Origin: an uncultured Acetobacteraceae bacterium
GTDB taxonomy: Bacteria; Pseudomonadota; Alphaproteobacteria; Acetobacterales; Acetobacteraceae
Direction of reading: 5' to 3'
Length of the DNA: 53,550 nucleotides
Assembly: GCA_903918315.1 (NCBI GenBank)
Contig: CAIXEA010000056.1
Span: 1-53,550 of the forward strand
Position numbers and translations under genes: made by a program. Numbering within the stretch: position 1 is the first letter of the stretch; each line of letters begins with the position of its first letter. This document shows positions 1-7,887 of this stretch, one piece after another. The notes below the pieces were generated by a model. It had not been told where the DNA came from. It ran no database searches and saw nothing but the letters and a program-made list of their open reading frames with translations.

Positions 1-167
1 AACGCCTTTGGCACCGTCCACCTGTTGATCGATCGGCGTTGAACGCCGAGCACCCTGAGATCGCTGAGCTATTGATTTTCTCAGTGATCTCATGATCTCA
101 GCGCCCTCAGCGTTACAATCCAACCCGTCAACGGCACATATGGCGCCCATAAATCAATGAACCAAAA
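1..167. repeat. Long direct repeat, copy 1
   Basis: Positions 1-167 match 364-530 with an offset of 363 bases and only three differences that I can see, all in the last 45 bases. Each copy contains an imperfect palindrome: an arm starting AACGCCGAG and a later arm ending CTCAGCGTT, with several GAGATC/GATCTC hexamers between them, so the transcript could fold into a long stem. No open frame with coding character fills the repeat. The left end may be cut by the window edge. It looks like an intergenic repeat unit of unknown type; I recognise no transposase or terminal structure. Confidence 0.85.
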
Positions 168-222
168 AATTATCAAAACATATTCATTCAATAAACCCCA
201 AAAACCGGAAGCAAACGCAAGG

Positions 223-255
223 CTTCGTGGCTTTAAAATCTTCGTGATCTTCGTG
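223..255. repeat. Short CTTCGTG tandem motif
   Basis: The heptamer CTTCGTG occurs three times within 33 bases, starting at 223, 240 and 249, in the spacer between the two long direct repeats. The surrounding 168-222 stretch is clearly more A/T-rich than the rest of the window. Motifs of the type TTCGTG..TTCGTG recur in intergenic DNA of several environmental bacteria, but I know no proven function. There is no gene in 168-363. Confidence 0.5.
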
Positions 256-363
256 CAAATCCGGCCCCCCGCACCGCGCCGCGACAGGTGGCCCGGACCA
301 GCCGGGCCATGACGAATAGGGTGTGAACCAAGGGTTTCAACCGTTGGTGCCGGCAGCCTGGGA

Positions 364-530
364 AACGCCTTTGGCACCGTCCACCTGTTGATCGATCGGC
401 GTTGAACGCCGAGCACCCTGAGATCGCTGAGCTATTGATTTTCTCAGTGATCTCATGATCTCAGCGCCCTCAGCGTTACAATCCAACCCATCAACGGCAC
501 ATATGGTGCCAATAAATCAATGAACCAAAA
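364..530. repeat. Long direct repeat, copy 2
   Basis: This is the second copy of the 167-bp repeat seen at 1-167, in the same orientation, with three substitutions near its right end (equivalents of 127, 144 and 148). The internal palindromic arms are identical in the two copies. Between 531 and 619 I see only non-coding sequence leading to the promoter of the next gene. Confidence 0.85.
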
Positions 531-619
531 TAACCCCCGGCCGTGCCACCCGCACGACTCTGTCCATCAGCCCCAATCCCACACCAGACCAGCCCGGCGC
601 GAACGCACACCCATTTTCC

Positions 620-648
620 TTGACTAAATTCCTATAATCACCGATACT
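620..648 (+). promoter_or_regulatory. Putative sigma70-type promoter
   Basis: TTGACT at 620-625 and GATACT at 643-648 are separated by exactly 17 bases, a good match to the housekeeping consensus. The predicted start point near 655 would give a leader of about 30 bases before the ATG at 685. A TATAAT at 633-638 lies only seven bases from the -35 box and cannot be its partner. Confidence 0.5.
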
Positions 649-684
649 GGACCCGTTTTTTCTCCCCTTAAGGTCCTTACCCCC

Positions 685-1287
685 ATGTCAGCCGTCCCAG
701 CCCAAAGCCAATCGTTCATTGAAACCGACTGCGACACCCCGTTCACCCGCACCCTGCTGCGCACCCTCGTCGCCACCTTCCGGGCCAAACCCAACGAGAC
801 GGAAGCCGAATACAAAGAACGCTATGCCGCCGTCGTCATCGCCTTCGCCGCTTTCGCCCCGCGCGACGCGATCGAGCAGATGCTGGCCGCCCAGATCGTC
901 GCCGCGTCGCAGGCCGCCCTCGACTGCATGACGCAAGCCATCGTGGCCGAGGACTCCCTCTCCCAGGCCGCTTTGCATCGCAGTTATACCGCCTTCAACC
1001 GCACCGTGAACGCGACGATGCGCACTCTGGCCAAGGCGCAGGCGCGCCCCGCCGCCGCCATCGCCCCTCCCCCGGTCATCGAGGCCCCGGCCCAGCCGGC
1101 GCGCGTGGTCGCATTGAAACCGCCGCAACACCCCATACGCCGTGAGCCGGCACGCGCCACCCCGGCCCCGAAGCCCCCCAGGGACCCCGCGAAGATGGAC
1201 GATGACGAGCTGATCGCGCGGATGGAATACCTGCGCGCCCGCATGGAGGCGGAGGGAAACCTGCCGAACACACCCCTTACACCCTGA
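685..1287 (+). CDS. Conserved-looking hypothetical protein, 200 aa
   Basis: I do not recognise this protein. Residues 1-115 are compact and probably helical, with a stretch on ETEAEYKERYAAVVIAFAAF followed by a run of small and charged residues. Residues 120-175 form a proline/alanine-rich linker, and the C-terminus is a short acidic helix (MDDDELIARMEYLRARME). There is no signal peptide, membrane segment or zinc motif. The ATG at 685 follows a well-formed promoter at 620-648 but has only a weak ribosome site (AAGG). It stands alone: repeats lie upstream and 198 non-coding bases downstream. The helix-linker-helix layout would suit a DNA- or protein-binding adaptor, but that is a guess. Coding status is supported by the promoter and the amino-acid composition. 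Confidence 0.7.
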   Translation: MSAVPAQSQSFIETDCDTPFTRTLLRTLVATFRAKPNETEAEYKERYAAVVIAFAAFAPRDAIEQMLAAQIVAASQAALDCMTQAIVAEDSLSQAALHRSYTAFNRTVNATMRTLAKAQARPAAAIAPPPVIEAPAQPARVVALKPPQHPIRREPARATPAPKPPRDPAKMDDDELIARMEYLRARMEAEGNLPNTPLTP

Positions 1288-1485
1288 CGGCCCCTGTTTC
1301 CGGCCCACCGGTATTCCCCCCGCTGACGCGAGCGGGCATTCTTTGCGCCTGGAGCCCGTCCGTTCGCGGACGGATGGGCTCCGGCTCTGTCTGATCGCGC
1401 CCTTTCACCGGTTTGTTGATGGCTGCGCGATTCACCATAAACCGGTATTGCGCTATGCGTCTGCCATTCAACAGGAGGAACCACC

Positions 1486-2268
1486 ATGGATCTCGGTCTC
1501 AAGGGCAAGAAGGCCATCGTCTGCGCCGCCAGCAAGGGCCTCGGCCGCGCCTGTGCGATCGCGCTCGCACGCGAGGGCGTCGACCTCGTCATCACCGCCC
1601 GCACCGCGTCGGAGCTTGAAGCCACCGCGGCGGAAATCCGCGCTTTGACGGGCGCCAAGGTGATCGCGGTCGCCGGCGACATCACCACCGAGGAAGGCCG
1701 CGCCGCCGCCCTCGCCGCCTGCCCGGAGCCGGATATCCTGGTCAACAATGCCGGCGGCCCGCCGCGCGGCGATTTCCGCGACTGGGATCGCGACATGTGG
1801 ATCAAGGCGGTGGACGCCAATATGCTGACGCCGATCTTTCTGATCAAATCGGTGGTCGATGGGATGATCGCGCGGAAATTCGGGCGGATCGTGAATATCA
1901 CGTCGGGTTCGGTGAAGTCGCCGATACCGGAGCTGGGCATGTCGAATGGGGCCCGCGCCGGTCTGACCGGGTTCGTGGCTGGCCTGGCGCGGCAGGTGGC
2001 GAAGCATAATGTCGTCATCAACAACATCCTGCCCGGCCCGTTCCTGACCGACCGCCTGCGCGGCGGCTTCCAGGAAGCGGCGCGGGCGTCCAACCGCCCG
2101 GTCGATGAGCTGGTGCAGGAACGGGCCAAGGGCTCCCCGGCCGGCCGTGTCGGCGATCCCGCCGAATTCGGCGATGCCTGCGCCTTCCTGTGTTCGGCGA
2201 AAATCAGCTTCATCGTCGGGCAGAACCTGCTGCTCGATGGCGGCGCGTTCAATTCGTCGATGTCGTAG
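1486..2268 (+). CDS. SDR-family protein lacking the catalytic Tyr/Lys (FabG-like)
   Basis: This 260-aa protein has a Rossmann-fold short-chain dehydrogenase shape. It has a cofactor loop AASKGLGRA (residues 14-22), NNAGG at 88-92 and a serine at 140 (NITS) where the SDR catalytic Ser belongs. The usual YxxxK, expected 13 residues later, reads S153-N-G-A-R157, so both the catalytic Tyr and Lys are replaced. A group of beta-ketoacyl-ACP-reductase-like SDRs with imperfect cofactor and active-site motifs is known, and this fits it. Activity as a normal reductase is therefore uncertain. A strong ribosome site, AGGAGG at 1473-1478, fixes the ATG. The amidase gene starts four bases after its stop, suggesting one transcript. 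Confidence 0.88.
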   Translation: MDLGLKGKKAIVCAASKGLGRACAIALAREGVDLVITARTASELEATAAEIRALTGAKVIAVAGDITTEEGRAAALAACPEPDILVNNAGGPPRGDFRDWDRDMWIKAVDANMLTPIFLIKSVVDGMIARKFGRIVNITSGSVKSPIPELGMSNGARAGLTGFVAGLARQVAKHNVVINNILPGPFLTDRLRGGFQEAARASNRPVDELVQERAKGSPAGRVGDPAEFGDACAFLCSAKISFIVGQNLLLDGGAFNSSMS

Positions 2269-2272
2269 ACCG

Positions 2273-3712
2273 ATGGATCCGAGCGTCCTTCCGGCCGCCA
2301 CGATCGCCGCGCGGATCCGCGCCGGCGACCTCGGCTGCCGGGAGGTGCTCGACCATTTCATCGCCCGCGTCGAACGCCTGAACCCCCGCATCAACGCTGT
2401 GGTGGTGCGCGATTTCGAACGGGCGCGGGACCGGGCGGCGCGGCTGGACAGCCAGGCGGACAAGTCCGCGCCGTTGTTCGGCGTGCCGATGACGGTCAAG
2501 GAAAGTTTCGACGTCGCCGGCCTGGCCTCCACCCGCGGGCATTTATCGGCGCGGGACCATCGGGCGCGGGTTTCGTCCCTGGCGATAAGCCGGCTGGAAG
2601 AGGCCGGGGTGGTGATCTTCGGCAAGACCAATGTGCCGATCGATCTGGCGGACTGGCAGAGCTATAACCCGGTCTATGGCACGACCGCCAATCCCTGGGA
2701 CCTCACGCGCCCCCCCGGCGGTTCGTCCGGCGGCTCCGCGGCCGCTTTGGCGGCGGGGCTGACGGGGCTGGAGCTGGGCACCGATATCGGCGGCTCGATC
2801 CGGGTGCCCGCGCATTATTGCGGGGTCTTCGCCCATAAGCCGACATGGGGGCTGTGCCCGAATTTCGGGGACCCGGCGACGAGCCGGACGGCGATGAACG
2901 ATATCGCGGTGCTCGGCCCCCTCGCCCGCTCCGCCGCCGATTTGCGGCTGGTGCTGGATGCCGTGGCCTGGCCCGATCCGGCCGATACGGCGCTGCGCCC
3001 GGCCTTGCCCGCCCCGCATTTCACCGGTTTGCGCGGCCTGCGCGTGGCCGTCTGGTCGCGCGAGCCGGGCCAGGCGACCGATTCCAACACCACCGTGTGC
3101 ATCGAGACCCTGGCGGACCATCTGGCGCGGGAGGGCGCGGTGATCAGCCGCACCGCGCGGCCGGCCTTCGACCCGCTGGAGGCGTACCGGCTTTACCTCA
3201 CCTTGCTGAATGCCGCCTGGAGCGGTTCGGCGAGCGAGGCGGTCATCACCCGGGAACGCGCCATCGCCGCCGCGCTGGCGCCGGACGTCATGACCGCGGA
3301 TGCCATCATGGTGCGTGGCGTGGATATGACGCATCGCACCTGGCTCGGCCTGAACGAACGCCGCCATGTCATCCGCCGGGCCTGGAACGCGTTTTTCCGC
3401 GACTGGGACGTGCTGCTCTGCCCCGTCATCGCCACTCCGGCGATGGCGCACCGCCAGGATGGGGAAACCTGGGAGCGCCGCATCACCATCGAGGGGACCG
3501 AGATCGCCTATAACGACCAGCTGTTCTGGCCGGGCATCACCGGGGGCTTTCACCTCCCGGCCAGCATCGCCCCGATTGGCCTCAGCGCCGGGAGCCTGCC
3601 CATCGGGGTGCAGATCGCCGGCCCCATCCACGGCGATCGCGTGACGATCGCGGTGGCGGGCCTGCTGGAACAGGCCGGATATGCCTTCCGCCCGCCCCCC
3701 GGCTGGGCCTGA
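2273..3712 (+). CDS. Amidase (amidase signature family)
   Basis: This 479-aa amide hydrolase of the amidase-signature family carries the full Ser-cisSer-Lys triad: Lys76 in PMTVKES, cis-Ser151 in PPGGSSGGS, and nucleophile Ser175 in GTDIGGSIR. The 24-residue spacing of the two serines is the family standard. The ATG at 2273, four bases past the SDR stop, is chosen because the frame upstream of it overlaps the SDR gene and encodes no amidase-like sequence. There is no signal peptide, so it should be cytoplasmic. No Glu-tRNA amidotransferase partners are nearby, which argues against gatA and for hydrolysis of a small amide; the substrate cannot be read from the sequence. It probably forms an operon with the SDR gene and perhaps the binding protein that follows. 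Confidence 0.93.
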   Translation: MDPSVLPAATIAARIRAGDLGCREVLDHFIARVERLNPRINAVVVRDFERARDRAARLDSQADKSAPLFGVPMTVKESFDVAGLASTRGHLSARDHRARVSSLAISRLEEAGVVIFGKTNVPIDLADWQSYNPVYGTTANPWDLTRPPGGSSGGSAAALAAGLTGLELGTDIGGSIRVPAHYCGVFAHKPTWGLCPNFGDPATSRTAMNDIAVLGPLARSAADLRLVLDAVAWPDPADTALRPALPAPHFTGLRGLRVAVWSREPGQATDSNTTVCIETLADHLAREGAVISRTARPAFDPLEAYRLYLTLLNAAWSGSASEAVITRERAIAAALAPDVMTADAIMVRGVDMTHRTWLGLNERRHVIRRAWNAFFRDWDVLLCPVIATPAMAHRQDGETWERRITIEGTEIAYNDQLFWPGITGGFHLPASIAPIGLSAGSLPIGVQIAGPIHGDRVTIAVAGLLEQAGYAFRPPPGWA

Positions 3713-3783
3713 CGGCCAAAACGTCCTTGCTCCCGGGCCGCCGAACCTTCTACCGTCACGGGGACGATCAACGGAGCGCGGTT

Positions 3784-5304
3784 ATGCTAAAACGCAAATG
3801 GGCAACAGGATGTTTTCTGCTCGCGGGCCTCGCGCTCGCCACCCCGTCCTGGGCCCAGAAATCGGCCGACACGCTGCGGGTCACCTGGCGCGACGCCATT
3901 CCCAATGTCGATCCGTATTACAACCAGCTGCGCTCCGGCATCATTCTGGCGCATCAGGCCTGGGACACCCTGGTCTATCGCGATCCCGAGACGTTCCAGA
4001 ACAAGCCGCTGCTGGCGGAATCCTTTGCATGGGTCGATGACACCACCATCGACTTCACCCTGCGCCAGGGCGTGACCTTCCATAACGGCGACCGCTTCAC
4101 CGCCGATGACGTGGTCTACACGATCAACACCGTGATCGCGGACAAGCAGGTTTCGGTGCCCAGCAACTACGCCTTCTACGCGGGGGCGGAGAAGATCGAC
4201 GATTACCATGTGCGGGTGAAGCTCAAGCGCGTGTTTCCCGCCGCGCTCGACTACATGGCGATGACCCTGTGGATCTGGCCGAAAGCCTATCGGGAGAAGG
4301 TTGGCGCGGACGAGTACCGCCTGCACCCCATCGGCACCGGGCCCTATAAGATCACCAAAGTCGACGGCGTCACCCAGATCGATCTGGAACGCTACGATGG
4401 CTATTACGCGGCCAGCCCCAAGGGCAAACCCGCCATCGGCAAGCTGACCATTCATGAGGTCCCGGATTCCGCGACCGAGATGGCCGAATTGCTGGGGGGC
4501 CGCGCCGACTGGATCTGGAAATTCAGCCCCGACCAGTTCGACAATGTCGGGCGCATGCCCACCCTGCAGGCGCTGCGCTCGGAATCCATGCGCATCGGCT
4601 ACTTCATGATGGATGCCGCGGGCCGCACGGGCGCGGACAATCCGCTGACGAAAGAGAAAGTCCGGCAGGCGATTTTTCATGCCATCGACCGCGAGACGAT
4701 GGCCAAACAACTGGTCCAGGGCGGCTCCCGCCCCTTGAACGCCCCGTGCTATCCCACGCAATTCGGCTGCGATGCCGGCGCGGCGGCGGTCTATGCCTAT
4801 GATCCCGCCAAGGCCAAGGCCCTGCTGGCGGAAGCCGGCTACCCCAATGGCTTCGATACCGAGCTGGTGACCTACGAACTGCCGTCCTGGGCCGGGGCGA
4901 TGCAAAACTACCTCAAGGCGGTGGGGATCAACGCCCGGCTCAGCGTCCTGCAAGTCGGCGCCGTGGTGCAGCGCAGCATCGCCGGTCAGAACCCGCTGGA
5001 GGCCGGCGATTGGGGCAGCTATTCGATCAACGACGTCTCGGCCATTCTGCCGCAGTATTTCACCGGCGGCGGCTCGGATTACAGCCGGGATGCGGAGGTG
5101 ACGGCGCTGGTTCAGGCGGGCGGGGCGACGACAGATCCGGATCAGCGGCGCAAGGCCTATAGTGCCGCGATCAAGATGATCACCGAAAAGGCCTACTGGC
5201 TGCCGCTCTACACCTATACCATCCCCTATGGCCTGTCGCGTCAGCTGAACTTCAAACCCTATCCTGACGAACTGCCCCGGTTCTGGCTGGCGAGCTGGAA
5301 ATAG
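3784..5304 (+). CDS. ABC transporter solute-binding protein, peptide/nickel type (family 5)
   Basis: This is a 506-aa exported binding protein of the oligopeptide/dipeptide class. The N-terminus MLKRKW, a hydrophobic segment and the cleavage site SWA|QK make a standard signal peptide. The family-5 landmark is visible at WVDDTTIDFTLRQGVTFHNG, followed by DDVVYTINTV, and then HPIGTGPYKI. The ATG at 3784 is preferred to an upstream in-frame start because it begins the signal peptide. No permease or ATPase gene of the system is adjacent, so the protein is either an orphan feeding a transporter encoded elsewhere or a sensor. It sits 71 bases after the amidase gene, consistent with uptake of an amide or peptide that the amidase then cleaves, but this is inference. 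Confidence 0.92.
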   Translation: MLKRKWATGCFLLAGLALATPSWAQKSADTLRVTWRDAIPNVDPYYNQLRSGIILAHQAWDTLVYRDPETFQNKPLLAESFAWVDDTTIDFTLRQGVTFHNGDRFTADDVVYTINTVIADKQVSVPSNYAFYAGAEKIDDYHVRVKLKRVFPAALDYMAMTLWIWPKAYREKVGADEYRLHPIGTGPYKITKVDGVTQIDLERYDGYYAASPKGKPAIGKLTIHEVPDSATEMAELLGGRADWIWKFSPDQFDNVGRMPTLQALRSESMRIGYFMMDAAGRTGADNPLTKEKVRQAIFHAIDRETMAKQLVQGGSRPLNAPCYPTQFGCDAGAAAVYAYDPAKAKALLAEAGYPNGFDTELVTYELPSWAGAMQNYLKAVGINARLSVLQVGAVVQRSIAGQNPLEAGDWGSYSINDVSAILPQYFTGGGSDYSRDAEVTALVQAGGATTDPDQRRKAYSAAIKMITEKAYWLPLYTYTIPYGLSRQLNFKPYPDELPRFWLASWK

Positions 5305-5327
5305 CCGCCGGCCGGAAACGGGATGGC

Positions 5328-5418
5328 TCTAAAGCGTGATCGGCGGAGGTGGAATCACGCGATCAAACAATCGGTTAGAGCATGTCCGGTGCGCCTGAAA
5401 GCACCGGACATGCTCTAA
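5328..5418. repeat. Interspersed palindromic element, copy 1
   Basis: The core TTAGAGCATGTCCGGTGC (5375-5392) pairs perfectly with 5401-5418, an 18-bp stem with an 8-base loop. The left flank holds AATCACGCGATCAAACAATCGG and GATCGGCGGAGGT. The same unit occurs inverted at 37090-37195. Both copies lie between convergent genes. Here the stop codon of the methyltransferase gene (TAG, 5417-5415) lies inside the stem, and the solute-binding gene ends 24 bases to the left. The location suggests a bidirectional terminator or mRNA-end stabiliser. Confidence 0.85.
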
Positions 5419-6395
5419 CGGGCCGGTTTGGCTTTCTTTCGCAACAGGACCCGGTTCGAGATGGCATTGGTCCCGACCGAACCGTCTTCCCGGAACTCCA
5501 GCACCTCACAGCCGGTGCGGGCGAAGATGCTGAAGAGGCGGTCCTGCGGGAGGCAATGGACCTCGATATCCCCGGGCTGGGCGGGCGTATCGAGGTAGGC
5601 CTGGGCGGCGAAACTATAGTCCTCTTTGTAGGTGGGGATTTGGAAATAGGCGATGCCGCCGGGGGCCAGCTGGGTCAGGATGACGTCCAGCAGATGCGCC
5701 ATCAGCGGCGGCGGATTGTGCTGAAGAACAATAAGGGAGAAGAACACGTCGAACCGCGGCAGGTCCTTGTAGCGGGCGATTTGATTAAGCAATCGGAATG
5801 ATATATTGCCCTGACCCGCGCGGGACGCAGCGGCCCGGGCATGTTCCAGGTGCGACTCCGAAATGTCGCCGCCGATGACCTGATCGAAATGCCGGGCGAG
5901 CCAGAGGGTGAGGCGCCCGACGCCGCATCCCAGTTCGAAACAAGATCGGAATCCAGAAAGATCGAGCCCTGTCCTGGAAGCAGCCAGGAGGAACTCGTTC
6001 ACCGACTGCTCCCCGGATGCGAAGAACTCGGCTTCGTTCTGATCGATCTGGTCGGCTTTATACCGGTCTGATGTCAGAACGGACCAATGCGGTTCATGCT
6101 GACCGAGATAGAGGAACTCCCCCTCGATCCGCTCGACCATCCTTCGCAGAATGTCCGCCGGCACGTCGATTTCCACAGCGATCGGCGGGAAGGTCAGCGG
6201 CTTGACCCCGCTGCTGCCCTTGAACAGGCCGGGATCACCCATCAGGCCGCGGAACTCGGCCGAGCTCATGAATTCCGCGCGCAGCTCCGCCAGGCTGCCG
6301 CAGGCGGCGGCATGGGCGGACACGACCCGCGGGTCCTCCGGCTCACGTCCCATCAACAGGCGGTACGCCATTGTCACATCTGCTTCGCTGACCAC
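5415..6395 (-). CDS. Class I SAM-dependent methyltransferase with N-terminal DUF4214-like segment
   Basis: The 326-aa protein has two parts. Residues 9-52 (AYRLLMGREPED ... FMSSAEFRGL) resemble the short helical DUF4214-type units found in exported and glycan-related proteins. From about residue 150 there is a Rossmann methyltransferase with motif I FELGCGVGRLTLWLA and a later FSLIVLQHNPP motif. The start is GTG at 6395, because AAGGAGG (6407-6401) sits five bases upstream; an internal ATG eight codons later has no such site. The substrate is unknown; the arrangement resembles methyltransferases in surface-polysaccharide loci. The gene is isolated and its stop codon is provided by the interspersed element at 5328-5418. 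Confidence 0.85.
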   Translation of the reverse strand: MVSEADVTMAYRLLMGREPEDPRVVSAHAAACGSLAELRAEFMSSAEFRGLMGDPGLFKGSSGVKPLTFPPIAVEIDVPADILRRMVERIEGEFLYLGQHEPHWSVLTSDRYKADQIDQNEAEFFASGEQSVNEFLLAASRTGLDLSGFRSCFELGCGVGRLTLWLARHFDQVIGGDISESHLEHARAAASRAGQGNISFRLLNQIARYKDLPRFDVFFSLIVLQHNPPPLMAHLLDVILTQLAPGGIAYFQIPTYKEDYSFAAQAYLDTPAQPGDIEVHCLPQDRLFSIFARTGCEVLEFREDGSVGTNAISNRVLLRKKAKPAR

Positions 6396-6481
6396 GGAGT
6401 CCTCCTTGACGCCTCGACGAGAGTGTAGCGGGGAAAGTAGTGATCCGGCGGCCGGTTGGGAATGCGGTTTTCGCCCGGCCG

Positions 6482-6895
6482 TTACGTCAGCCGCAGCTTC
6501 ATCTCACCCTTGAAGGCGTGGATCAGCGTGCGCTGCTGGAACCGCCATCCATCGGCGGTGCGGACCAGGCGGTCATCATAGGTGCCACAGACCGAGGCAA
6601 CCGGCCCGTCCGGTCCTTCGACCATGACCAGGTAGTTGGACCGCGCCTGCGCTTGCCCGGCCTCGGGCGTGATGATGCTGTTCATGACGAAGTGCATCCG
6701 CTTCGGCGCCGCGGGCACGGATTGCGCCAGCCAGGCGGTGATGGCCGCCGGGCCGGTTGCGCTGCGATAGGGCGCGCTCCAGGTCCCGTCATCCGCGAAC
6801 AGGGCCCCGAGTTCCTCGAACCGGCCTTCATCCATGCACATGCAATAGCGGTGCAGGAGTTCCCGTATCGCATCCTTGTCCGCCAGAACCGTCAT
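6482..6895 (-). CDS. SnoaL-like / NTF2-superfamily protein
   Basis: This 137-aa protein has the one-domain cone-shaped NTF2-like fold pattern. An N-terminal helix pair with the motif [21 protein letters not shown] is followed by DDGTW and C-terminal strands ending in [11 protein letters not shown]. Asp22 and His68 occupy positions similar to the Asp-His pair of dehydratase-type members such as LinA and scytalone dehydratase, but catalysis is not proven. The ATG at 6895 overlaps the pdxA stop as ATGA, so it is the last gene of the sucA-sucB-lpd-pdxA operon and should be translationally coupled. Its link to that operon is unclear. Confidence 0.82.
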   Translation of the reverse strand: MTVLADKDAIRELLHRYCMCMDEGRFEELGALFADDGTWSAPYRSATGPAAITAWLAQSVPAAPKRMHFVMNSIITPEAGQAQARSNYLVMVEGPDGPVASVCGTYDDRLVRTADGWRFQQRTLIHAFKGEMKLRLT

Positions 6896-7884
6896 CGCGC
6901 CAGCCTCCCCGCCAGGTCCAAGGCCGCGATCAGGCTCGCCGGTTCGGCCACGCCCATCCCGGCAATGTCGTATGCGGTGCCATGATCCGGCGATGTGCGG
7001 ATGATTGGCAAGCCCAGCGTGACGTTGACGCCTTCGTCCATCCCCAGCGTCTTCAGGGGGATCAGCGCCTGGTCGTGGTACATGCAGAGCGCGACGTCGT
7101 ATTTCGCCCGCGCGGCGGGGGTGAACATCGTATCCGGCGGCCAAGGGCCGGTGGCGTCGATCCCCTCCGCCCGCAGCCGATCAATGGCGGGCTTGACGAG
7201 GGTGATCTCCTCCGTGCCCAGCGCCCCCTGCTCCCCGGCATGCGGGTTCAGGCCGGCAATGGCCAGGCGCGGGCGGGGGATGCCGAAGTCCCGCCGCAGC
7301 GCCGCATGGGTGGTGCGGGCGGCGGCCACGATCCCGTCGGTGGTCAGCAAGCCGATGGCCTCGCGCAGGGACACGTGCACCGTCACCGGCACCACCCGCA
7401 GCAGCGGGCTGGCCAGCATCATGATCTCCTGCCCCAGCACGCCGGTCAGCGCGGCCAGGAACTCGGTATGGCCGGGATAGGCGAATCCGGCGCCATAGAG
7501 CGCGGCCTTGTTGATGGGATTGGTCACCACCGCGCCCACCGCCCCTTCCATGGCAAGCTCCGCCGCCCACTGGATCGAGCGGATGATCGCCGGCGCATTG
7601 GCGGGATCCGGCTGGCCGGTGCGCGGCGGCACCGCCAAGGGCACCGGCAACACCGGCAGGGCGTCCCTGAACAGCGAAGCCGCCTCCCGCGGCGCGGCGA
7701 CCACGCCGATCGGCACCGCCAGGCCCAGCGCATCCGCCAAAGCGCGCAGGCGGACGGGGTCATCCAGCGCGACGAAAGCGCGCCCGGTTCGGCCCGCCAT
7801 CCAGGCGCGCAAGGTCAGTTCCCCGCCAATCCCGGCGGGGTCGCCCATGGTCAGGGCCAAGGGGGTCAAATCGAGCGGTGTCAT
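6892..7884 (-). CDS. pdxA: 4-hydroxythreonine-4-phosphate dehydrogenase (PdxA family)
   Basis: This 330-aa enzyme would oxidise 4-phosphohydroxy-L-threonine in pyridoxal phosphate synthesis. The family signatures are all present: [10 protein letters not shown] near the N-terminus, [18 protein letters not shown] and [13 protein letters not shown], which supply the metal-binding histidines. Length is typical (about 330). The ATG at 7884 is three bases after the lpd stop, and the 3' end overlaps the SnoaL-like gene. In many proteobacteria pdxA neighbours ksgA and surA; here it rides in the 2-oxoglutarate dehydrogenase operon. Some pdxA paralogues serve other catabolic dehydrogenations, so the B6 role is likely rather than certain. 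Confidence 0.92.
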   Translation of the reverse strand: MTPLDLTPLALTMGDPAGIGGELTLRAWMAGRTGRAFVALDDPVRLRALADALGLAVPIGVVAAPREAASLFRDALPVLPVPLAVPPRTGQPDPANAPAIIRSIQWAAELAMEGAVGAVVTNPINKAALYGAGFAYPGHTEFLAALTGVLGQEIMMLASPLLRVVPVTVHVSLREAIGLLTTDGIVAAARTTHAALRRDFGIPRPRLAIAGLNPHAGEQGALGTEEITLVKPAIDRLRAEGIDATGPWPPDTMFTPAARAKYDVALCMYHDQALIPLKTLGMDEGVNVTLGLPIIRTSPDHGTAYDIAGMGVAEPASLIAALDLAGRLAR

Positions 7885-7887
7885 CCG

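Noticed and set aside
1-530. Direct repeats as a CRISPR array
   Set aside because: There are only two copies, 167 bases long, with a 196-base spacer and no cas genes.
633-638. TATAAT hexamer taken as the -10 box of the 685 gene
   Set aside because: It is only seven bases from the TTGACT box; GATACT at 643-648 has the correct 17-base spacing.
2105-2272. Upstream extension of the amidase frame into the SDR gene
   Set aside because: The extension overlaps the SDR coding region in another frame and shows no amidase-like sequence; the ATG at 2273 directly follows the SDR stop.
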